A DNA stretch of 11,200 bases. Source: Verrucomicrobiota bacterium. Lineage in GTDB: Bacteria > Verrucomicrobiota > Verrucomicrobiia > Limisphaerales > JAEYXS01. Position 1 is the first letter of the stretch; every line of letters begins with the position of its first letter. The position numbers and the translations under genes were made by a program. Of the stretch, positions 1 to 5,697 are shown piece after piece. The notes beneath the pieces are model-generated. The model was not told where the DNA came from. It saw nothing but the letters and a program-made list of their open reading frames with translations, and ran no database searches. The DNA is taken from assembly GCA_021156225.1 (NCBI GenBank), contig JAJNBN010000236.1, forward strand, positions 1 through 11,200, written 5' to 3'.

Positions 1-831
1 GCCCATCGCATAGAGTGCCCCTAGCTGATACTGCGCACCCGAATGCCCCAGTTCCGCCGCGAGCCGATAATATTTCACGGACTCTGCCGGATCTTTCTCC
101 ACGCCCTCTCCATTGCCATAAAGTACCGCCAGATTGTAGTAAGCGACCACCACACCTTTCTCCCCAGCGCGTTGATACCAGCTCACCGCCTCCGCGATAT
201 CTTTTCGTACACCCTCGCCATTCGCCAGCAGCACGGCGTAGTTAAACTGCGCAGCTTCTAATCCCTGCTCCGCCGCCCGGCGCCACCATTCGCCTGCGAG
301 TCGCAGACTCTTCGAGACGCCTTTCCCGGAATAATAAGCCAGGGCCAGCGAATCCTGCGCGGGTGCATAGTTCTGCAGGGCCGCTTTTTCCAGCCAGCGA
401 GCTCCTTCCGTGGCATCGGCCGTCACCCCGTCACCGTTCTGATAAGCGAGGCCCAAGGCGTATTGCGCCGAAGCCAGATTCTGGTTCGCCGCCTCGCGAT
501 ACCATTTGGCCGATTCGGCCAGGTCACGCTTCACGCCTTGCCCGGTGGAATAGAGGTAAGCGAGGTAATTTTGTGCGGTAGCATTGCCCTGCTTGGCGGC
601 GAGCAGATACCACTTGGAGGCCTCGGCCAGATCCTTGGTCACCCCATCACCATTGGCGTAGATGTAGCCGAGATAATTCTGCGATTGCAGATCGCCCTTC
701 AGGGCTTCTGCTTTCCATCCGGTTAATTGTTCCGGCGTCGCTGCCAGCGCCGACCCGGCGATCAGCGTGAACGAAAAGGCGGCCACCGTCCGGAGAACCT
801 TGGCTTGGCGAAACATCACGGGCAAACGCAT
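1..831 (-). CDS. Sel1-like repeat protein, exported (3' end beyond window)
   Basis: Reading the minus strand from the ATG at 831 gives 277 codons with no stop, open to position 1, so the C-terminus lies outside the window. Residues 1-30 look like a signal peptide: basic start, hydrophobic stretch 'AAFSFTLIAGSALA', likely cleavage after ALA. From residue 38 there are seven in-register 36-residue Sel1/TPR-like repeats (six complete, the seventh cut by the edge), each with the pattern W-Y-x2-A-A-x2-G...A-Q-x2-L-(A/G)-x2-Y...G-x-G-V-x-K-D...A. Sel1 repeats form alpha-alpha superhelices that scaffold protein-protein contacts, often in envelope or signalling complexes; the partner here is unknown. 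An in-frame ATG at 816 is an alternative start. No Shine-Dalgarno is visible before either. The gene is divergent from the ThuA-like gene and shares a 109-bp upstream region with it. Family call is firm, cellular role open. Confidence 0.93.
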   Translation of the reverse strand, partial: MRLPVMFRQAKVLRTVAAFSFTLIAGSALAATPEQLTGWKAEALKGDLQSQNYLGYIYANGDGVTKDLAEASKWYLLAAKQGNATAQNYLAYLYSTGQGVKRDLAESAKWYREAANQNLASAQYALGLAYQNGDGVTADATEGARWLEKAALQNYAPAQDSLALAYYSGKGVSKSLRLAGEWWRRAAEQGLEAAQFNYAVLLANGEGVRKDIAEAVSWYQRAGEKGVVVAYYNLAVLYGNGEGVEKDPAESVKYYRLAAELGHSGAQYQLGALYAMG

Positions 832-874
832 GACAGATATTTCGCGCAGGTCCGGTCACGGGGCAAGGTGAATT

Positions 875-896
875 GAAACAAATGCATGCCTGTTTC
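875..896. repeat. Short inverted repeat between divergent genes (possible operator)
   Basis: GAAACA at 875-880 is repeated in inverted form as TGTTTC at 891-896 with a 10-base spacer that contains ATGCAT. It lies in the 109-bp gap between the Sel1 gene and the ThuA-like gene, upstream of both starts. The symmetry is visible directly. A role as a regulator-binding site is inference, because six-base arms occur by chance fairly often. Confidence 0.3.
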
Positions 897-904
897 TCCC
901 GCCA

Positions 905-934
905 TTGACCCGCCTTCGACAGCCTGCGTAAACT
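905..934 (+). promoter_or_regulatory. Possible sigma-70 type promoter for the ThuA-like gene
   Basis: TTGACC at 905-910 and TAAACT at 929-934 are separated by 18 bases and resemble a housekeeping -35/-10 pair. The expected start of transcription falls at or next to the ATG at 941, so the mRNA would be leaderless or nearly so. This would agree with the absence of a Shine-Dalgarno sequence before 941. Found by eye only; there is no experimental or statistical support. Confidence 0.35.
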
Positions 935-940
935 CACCCC

Positions 941-1714
941 ATGATCCATCGCCTATTCACCATGCTCGCCATCTGCGTGCTGGCTCTTGTGACGACGAAT
1001 ATTGCCTCAGCCCAGTCGCCTGATGTCAAAGGCAAGAAGCCCTTGCGCGCCCTGCTCATCACGGGCGGTTGCTGCCATAACTACGCCTTCCAAAGCGCCC
1101 AACTCACGAATGCCGTGAGCAAAATGGTGAAAACCGAGTGGACCGTGGTGATGGAAGGCGGCACCGGCACCGAGGCGATGATCCCCCTGTATGACAATCC
1201 CAACTGGGCCAAGGGCTACGATGTGGTGATCCATAACGAATGCTTCGCCAACACCAAGCTCCCGGAATACATCCAGAAGATCACCAAGGCGCATCACAAA
1301 GGCGTTCCCGCCGTGGTCATCCACTGCGCCATGCACACCTATCGTTCCGCGGAGATCGATGACTGGCGCGAGTTCCTCGGCGTCACCAGCCGCCGTCACG
1401 ATCACCAGAGCAACTATCCGGTGAAACTGGTGGAACCGAAACATCCTATCCTCAAAGGCACACCGGATAACTGGGTGACCGCGAAGGACGAACTCTACAT
1501 CATCGAGAAGCTCTGGCCGAACGCCAAGGCGCTCGCGACTTCCAAGAGCGAGAAGGATGGCAAGGATCACCCGGTCATCTGGACCAACCAATATGGCAAA
1601 GCCCGCGTCTTCGGCACCACCTACGGCCACTCCGACGACACATTTAAGGATGAGGTATTCCTGAATCTCGTCTCTCGCGGCATCCTGTGGTCAGCGAAGC
1701 GGTTAAAGGAGTAG
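941..1714 (+). CDS. Secreted ThuA-like domain protein
   Basis: 257 residues. Residues 1-24 form a signal peptide ending 'IASAQ', so the protein is exported. The mature part is a single ThuA-like (trehalose-utilisation, class I glutamine-amidotransferase-like fold) domain. Visible family features are the first beta strand and loop 'RALLITGGCCHNY' (36-48), 'YDVVIHNECF' (93-102), 'GVPAVVIHCAMHTYR' (121-135), 'KDELYII' (182-188) and the C-terminal 'HPVIWTNQYGKARVFGTTYG' (210-229) followed by HSDDTF. Families of this kind are abundant as secreted proteins in Verrucomicrobiota and Planctomycetes, where they are linked to carbohydrate use; the reaction is not established. Length is normal for a stand-alone domain. 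The stop at 1712-1714 is one base from the stop of the convergent protease gene. No Shine-Dalgarno is seen; the start is chosen because it gives a complete signal peptide. Domain call is strong, substrate unknown. Confidence 0.9.
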   Translation: MIHRLFTMLAICVLALVTTNIASAQSPDVKGKKPLRALLITGGCCHNYAFQSAQLTNAVSKMVKTEWTVVMEGGTGTEAMIPLYDNPNWAKGYDVVIHNECFANTKLPEYIQKITKAHHKGVPAVVIHCAMHTYRSAEIDDWREFLGVTSRRHDHQSNYPVKLVEPKHPILKGTPDNWVTAKDELYIIEKLWPNAKALATSKSEKDGKDHPVIWTNQYGKARVFGTTYGHSDDTFKDEVFLNLVSRGILWSAKRLKE

Positions 1715-1715
1715 G

Positions 1716-2687
1716 TCATTCCTCCAGGATCATCCGGTTACGCGAATAATCGAAGATCACTTTGAACTTCAATAACGCAGGCATGCCCAAGTGGCCCGCC
1801 TGCGTTTCGTCTGTCGGTGAGCCTTCCAAGAAAAAGCTGGTGCGCGGTTTGTCGAGGGTGAGCTTGCCCAGTTTGACCTGCGGCACATTGCCGTAACGGA
1901 CCTTGGTCCCGCCACCGACTCCGCTGCGCGTGCCACCCTTGGTGTCTTCTTCGGTGCCGAGCAACTCATGCGCTTTTACGAAGTGGCTCCCCAAACACAT
2001 GGGCCCGTCGCAACCGGTATCGATTTCCAGCCGCACAGGAATCAAGTTTCCTTTGACATCCGTAATCTCTGCTTCGATCACCGGGGTGTCCTTGGGAAAG
2101 GCCAGTTTGAGGATCTCGCCCTTGCCGGAATAGTCAAAGGACTTGGGCTCATGCAGGCGCATCACTTTGGCCGGGGCATCAATCTCCACGACGTAACGAC
2201 GGAAGAAGCCGGAGCCGAGGATGCCTTCCTGTCCGCGTTTGCGCCTGCCTTCGGAAGGCAGAGACGCGATGCGACGTGGAGTATAGATAGCATCACCCAT
2301 CTTCAGCTTCGCGCCATCGTAGGTGCCCGCTTCCTCACGTCCGGCAATACCGATGATATCGATGCTGCCCACGCGTTTCAGCGCGAGCGATTCTACGAGT
2401 GCGGGATGGATCATGTTGATGCCATACCCGCTATCCAGCAGGAAGATGTGCCGGTTGGTGTCATCATTGATCGTCAGCGGCACCATAATCCGTCCACGCA
2501 CGACCTCGATGGGCACCGTCCAAGTAGTGTTCGTCACGTCTGCTGCGAAGCTATGCGGGGGAGTCAGCATCAACAGAGTCAGCGGCAGGAGCAGCAAGCT
2601 GGAGATGCGCTTTAACACAGGCGTAAGGTTCCGTGTTTTAGCCCGGGTGGCAAATGGAAAGCGAACGGCGAAATCCCCGTCTTGCAT
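1716..2687 (-). CDS. Exported retropepsin-like aspartyl protease with two Asp motifs
   Basis: 323 residues from the ATG at 2687. Two similar halves each carry a pepsin-type motif: 'FLLDSGYGINMI' (82-93, Asp85) and 'LEIDTGCDGPMC' (220-231, Asp223). Each half ends with the Gly-(Ser/Met)-x2-(hydrophobic)...(Ile/Phe)-Asp strand typical of the family: 'GILGSGFFRRYVVEID' (155-170) and 'GHLGMPALLKFKVIFD' (298-313). Retropepsins act as homodimers with one Asp per chain; here both sites lie on one chain, so an intramolecular active site is likely (inference). Residues 24-49 resemble a signal peptide ('SLLLLPLTLLMLTPPHSFAA'), preceded by an unusually long 23-residue polar extension. A GTG at 2618 would give a conventional signal peptide and a longer divergent promoter region, and may be the true start. 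No Shine-Dalgarno decides between them. The gene is convergent with the ThuA-like gene and divergent from the esterase. The substrate is unknown. Confidence 0.9.
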   Translation of the reverse strand: MQDGDFAVRFPFATRAKTRNLTPVLKRISSLLLLPLTLLMLTPPHSFAADVTNTTWTVPIEVVRGRIMVPLTINDDTNRHIFLLDSGYGINMIHPALVESLALKRVGSIDIIGIAGREEAGTYDGAKLKMGDAIYTPRRIASLPSEGRRKRGQEGILGSGFFRRYVVEIDAPAKVMRLHEPKSFDYSGKGEILKLAFPKDTPVIEAEITDVKGNLIPVRLEIDTGCDGPMCLGSHFVKAHELLGTEEDTKGGTRSGVGGGTKVRYGNVPQVKLGKLTLDKPRTSFFLEGSPTDETQAGHLGMPALLKFKVIFDYSRNRMILEE

Positions 2688-2741
2688 CGCACTTCGATTC
2701 GGCGCTCAATGGAATGAGACGGTGAACGTCTGCTATCTGCT

Positions 2742-4844
2742 ATGAAGACGCTGCGAGTTCTATTTCTGTTCCTGTTGGGCGGGGCCTTGCTTCCCGCCGC
2801 TGAACTTCCGGGTGACAAGGCGCTGGCTGAGTATTTCCGCAAAGAAACAGCCCGGATAAGCGCTCAGAATTTTGCCAATATCAAGACGTTGGAGGACTGG
2901 CAACGCGAACGCGTCATCGCTAAGCAGCAGTTGCAGGAGATGCTCGGCCTTTCGCCCATGCCTGAGAAGACCGATCTGAAGGTGAACATCACCGGGCGCG
3001 TGGAGCACGATCAGTTCTTCGTGGAGAACCTGCATTACCAGTCCATGCCTGGACTTTATGTGACCGCGAATCTCTATGTGCCCAAGAATCTCACGAAGAA
3101 GGTGCCCGCCATCCTGTATGTCTGTGGGCATGGACAGGTGAAGACGAACGGCGTGAGCTTTGGCAACAAGACCGCGTATCAACATCACGGCGAGTGGTTC
3201 GCGCGGAACGGTTATGTGTGCCTGACCATCGACACCATCCAGCTTGGCGAGCTGGAGGGCATCCATCACGGCACCTATCGTGAAGGGATGTGGTGGTGGA
3301 ACTCGCGCGGTTATACGCCTGCAGGCGTGGAAGCGTGGAACTCCATTCGCGGGCTGGATTACCTGCAATCACGCGCCGAGGTGGATGGGGAGAAACTTGG
3401 CGTCACCGGACGATCTGGCGGTGGCGGCTACTCGTGGTGGACGGCGGCATTGGATGATCGCATCAAGGCTGCCGTACCCGTGGCGGGCATCACTGATTTG
3501 CAAAACCACGTGGTGGATGGCTGCATCGAGGGACATTGCGATTGCATGTTCATGATGAATACGTATCGCTGGGATTATGCCAAGGTGGCGGCGCTCATCG
3601 CCCCACGCCCACTGTTGATCGCGAATACGGACAAGGACCGCATCTTTCCGCTCGATGGCGTCGTTCGTCTCCACAAGGACGTGGCGAACATCTACAAGCT
3701 CTATGGCGCGACTAACAACCTCGGCCTGCTCATCACGGCAGGCCCGCATAAGGACACGCAAGAGCTGCAGGTGCCCGCCTTCCGCTGGTTCAATCAATTC
3801 CTGAAAGGCGAAGAACCCCTCATCAGCATGCCCGCCGAGAAACTCTTGAAGCCGCAAGAACTGAAAGTGTTCTCTTCACTCCCCACGGATGAGCGGACGA
3901 CGAAGATACACGAAACCTTTGTGGCGGCGGCAAAACCCGTGGTGCCTGAGAACAAGGCACAGTGGGAAAAACAACGCGCAGGCTGGCTGGATGTCTTGAA
4001 AGAAAAATCTTTCCGCGGCTGGCCGGAAGACAAGATGGTGCCCAATGCGCTGAACGTCCGGGGAACTTCCGAATTTGAAGCGGCTAATGTGACCATGTGG
4101 AATTTCACCAGCCAAGAGGGCGTGGAGCTGCCGCTCTATTGTGTTGCCAAGGGAACTTATCAAGGTGCGCAAAAAGTGCGGCTGCACGTGGTGGATGAGA
4201 AAGGCTGGACGAATCTGTTGTCAGGTCTGCTCGCTTATCAAGCAGGCAAGATGGGTGAGGAACTGAGAATTACCCCAAGTATCAAGCCAGACATGCTGGC
4301 GTGGCTGAGGGTGGTCGCTGACATGGAGAAGGAAAATGCCGCTCTGGTCTTTCTGCCGCCGCGTGGCATCGGCCTGACGGCGTGGGATCCGGACCCGCGC
4401 AAGCAAACCATGAACCGCCGTCGCTTCATGCTGCTGGGACAGACGCTGGAAGGCATGCGCGTGTGGGATATCAAACGTGCCTTGGAGGTGCTGAAAGCGG
4501 AGTTCCCCGATCGGCCGATCCAACTCGTGGGTGAGCGCAATCAAGGCATCAATGCGCTGTATGCCTCGCTCTTTGTCGGGGGCGTGACTTCGGTGGAGCT
4601 GATCGAGCCGCCGGCTTCGCACATGACCGGGCCGGATTACCTGAACGTGCTGCGGTATCTGGATATTCCCCAGGCCCTGACCATGGTCGCCGAGAAATCA
4701 AAGGTGATGGTGACAGATGCCAAGGCCGAAGATTTCCAATGGGCCAATGAGGCTGCCGGGAAGTTGGGTTGGCCGCAGGGGAAGATCCATTTCATTGATG
4801 CCAAAGCGGCGGCGAGGGAGAAGGCGAGGAGCTTGCTGAAGTAA
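2742..4844 (+). CDS. Secreted acetylxylan-esterase-like alpha/beta hydrolase, two-domain
   Basis: 700 residues. Signal peptide at 1-20 ('MKTLRVLFLFLLGGALLPAA'). Residues about 75-355 form an alpha/beta-hydrolase domain of the acetylxylan esterase / dienelactone-hydrolase-like group: nucleophile elbow 'GVTGRSGGGGYSWW' with Ser225, acid candidate Asp299 in 'NTDKDRIFP', and catalytic His336 in 'AGPHKDTQEL'. The full triad is therefore visible, and an ester-cleaving role on acylated polysaccharide or a related substrate outside the cytoplasm is likely. A cysteine-rich segment 'GCIEGHCDCMFMMNTY' (260-275) lies before the acid strand. Residues about 430-700 look like a second, degenerate hydrolase-like domain: its elbow reads 'LVGERNQGINALYASLF' with no serine nucleophile, so it is probably structural. 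The start is fixed by the signal peptide; no Shine-Dalgarno is seen. No terminator is evident before the sigma gene promoter at 4860. Exact substrate is uncertain. Confidence 0.9.
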   Translation: MKTLRVLFLFLLGGALLPAAELPGDKALAEYFRKETARISAQNFANIKTLEDWQRERVIAKQQLQEMLGLSPMPEKTDLKVNITGRVEHDQFFVENLHYQSMPGLYVTANLYVPKNLTKKVPAILYVCGHGQVKTNGVSFGNKTAYQHHGEWFARNGYVCLTIDTIQLGELEGIHHGTYREGMWWWNSRGYTPAGVEAWNSIRGLDYLQSRAEVDGEKLGVTGRSGGGGYSWWTAALDDRIKAAVPVAGITDLQNHVVDGCIEGHCDCMFMMNTYRWDYAKVAALIAPRPLLIANTDKDRIFPLDGVVRLHKDVANIYKLYGATNNLGLLITAGPHKDTQELQVPAFRWFNQFLKGEEPLISMPAEKLLKPQELKVFSSLPTDERTTKIHETFVAAAKPVVPENKAQWEKQRAGWLDVLKEKSFRGWPEDKMVPNALNVRGTSEFEAANVTMWNFTSQEGVELPLYCVAKGTYQGAQKVRLHVVDEKGWTNLLSGLLAYQAGKMGEELRITPSIKPDMLAWLRVVADMEKENAALVFLPPRGIGLTAWDPDPRKQTMNRRRFMLLGQTLEGMRVWDIKRALEVLKAEFPDRPIQLVGERNQGINALYASLFVGGVTSVELIEPPASHMTGPDYLNVLRYLDIPQALTMVAEKSKVMVTDAKAEDFQWANEAAGKLGWPQGKIHFIDAKAAAREKARSLLK

Positions 4845-4859
4845 CGGGCTTTCTTTTTC

Positions 4860-4886
4860 TGTAACAACCGCCACCGGATGCTTAAT
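4860..4886 (+). promoter_or_regulatory. Putative ECF-type promoter of the sigma factor gene
   Basis: TGTAACAA at 4860-4867 and GCTTAAT at 4880-4886, spaced by 12 bases, followed three bases later by AGGG. The same two blocks with the same spacing recur at 5662-5688 before the kinase gene. The AAC core of the upstream block is typical of ECF -35 elements. Recognition by the sigma factor encoded at 4906 is inference from the shared motif and gene order. The implied transcript start is about 13 bases before the GTG start. Confidence 0.6.
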
Positions 4887-4905
4887 ATGAGGGCACAAGC
4901 ATCAC

Positions 4906-5646
4906 GTGTCCGATACCAGTCCATCCACCAAGGCGCCGTCGCTGTTCGTCACCACCCGCTGGTCGGTGGTGCTGGCGGCGCAGGACAAGGCATCCCCGGA
5001 TTCCGCTGCGGCCTGGGAGACCCTTTGCCGCACTTATTGGTATCCGCTTTACGCGTATGTACGGCATCAGGGGCACAGTCCGCATGATGCCCAAGACCTG
5101 ACGCAGGAATTCATCGCGCGGTTTCTCGCCAAGGATTATCTCAAGGCGGCGGACCGGGACAAGGGGCGCTTCCGCACCTTCCTGCGCGTGGCACTCAAGC
5201 GGTTTCTGCTGAACGAGTGGGATCGGGTCCGGGCGCTGAAGCGTGGTGGCGGACAGAGCATTGTCTCTTTCGACACAGAATTGGCCGAGGCCAAGTATAA
5301 AACGGAACCAGTAGGCCAGCCGCCCGACCAAGTCTATGAACGGGAATGGGCGATGACACTCTTGCAAAAGACCATGGCGGACTTGCGTGCCGAGTATGGC
5401 AAGGCGGGCAAGACCAGTGAGTATGAACGCCTGAAGACCTGCCTGACGGCTGAGCGCGGGACGATAGCTTACGCTCAGATCGCCTGCGATTTAGGTATGA
5501 GCGAAGGGGCGGTGAGAGTGGCGGTGCATCGCGTGCGGAAGCGGTTCCGGGAACTATTTCGGGCGGCCGTGGCGGATACGGTTTCGGAAGCGAGCGAGGT
5601 GGATCATGAGGTGCGCCATGTAGTGGGCCTCCTGAGCCAAGGATAA
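4906..5646 (+). CDS. ECF-type RNA polymerase sigma factor, kinase-linked
   Basis: 246 residues, starting with GTG. Residues 35-110 are sigma region 2: 'AWETLCRTYWYPLYAYVRHQ' (36-55), the core-binding segment 'DAQDLTQEFIARFL' (61-74) with its acidic and Gln residues kept, and 'KGRFRTFLRVALKRFLLNEW' (86-105). Residues 144-218 are region 4, with the DNA-binding helix-turn-helix 'IAYAQIACDLGMSEGAVRVA' (187-206) followed by 'VHRVRKRFRELF'. Its role is to direct RNA polymerase to alternative promoters. The N-terminal segment 'LFVTTRWSVV' and the adjacent large Ser/Thr kinase match the kinase-linked ECF groups common in Planctomycetes and Verrucomicrobiota. The GTG start gives Met-Ser-Asp-Thr, the same first residues as the kinase, and sits below a promoter motif shared with it; no other start fits both. 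No anti-sigma gene adjoins, so regulation may go through the kinase (inference). Because region 2.2 is acidic, it does not resemble the ECF43 type, which is switched on by phosphorylation. Confidence 0.93.
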   Translation: MSDTSPSTKAPSLFVTTRWSVVLAAQDKASPDSAAAWETLCRTYWYPLYAYVRHQGHSPHDAQDLTQEFIARFLAKDYLKAADRDKGRFRTFLRVALKRFLLNEWDRVRALKRGGGQSIVSFDTELAEAKYKTEPVGQPPDQVYEREWAMTLLQKTMADLRAEYGKAGKTSEYERLKTCLTAERGTIAYAQIACDLGMSEGAVRVAVHRVRKRFRELFRAAVADTVSEASEVDHEVRHVVGLLSQG

Positions 5647-5661
5647 GGCGATGCGAATCTT

Positions 5662-5688
5662 TGTAACAAACCAGACGGCCCGCTTAAT
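5662..5688 (+). promoter_or_regulatory. Putative ECF-type promoter of the kinase gene
   Basis: TGTAACAA at 5662-5669 and GCTTAAT at 5682-5688 with a 12-base spacer, then AGGG after three bases, exactly repeating the layout at 4860-4886. The ATG of the kinase is only nine bases beyond the second block, so transcription from this site would give a leaderless or near-leaderless mRNA. Of the 34 aligned positions at the two sites, 23 are identical. Assignment to the neighbouring ECF factor is inference. Confidence 0.6.
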
Positions 5689-5697
5689 CACAGGGTA

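Noticed and set aside
647..949. 100-codon minus-strand frame across the Sel1 start and the divergent gap
   Set aside because: It overlaps the Sel1 reading frame, which shows seven regular 36-residue repeats and a signal peptide; the alternative frame has neither.
1007..1630. 207-codon open frame on the minus strand
   Set aside because: It lies wholly opposite the ThuA-like gene, has no recognisable domain, and its composition is what an antisense frame of a GC-rich gene produces.
1968..2615. 215-codon open frame on the plus strand
   Set aside because: Antisense to the aspartyl protease gene, which has clear catalytic motifs; no domain seen in the shadow frame.
4820..4860. T-rich stretch after the esterase stop as an intrinsic terminator
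   Set aside because: TTTCTTTTTCT is present but no stem longer than three base pairs precedes it.
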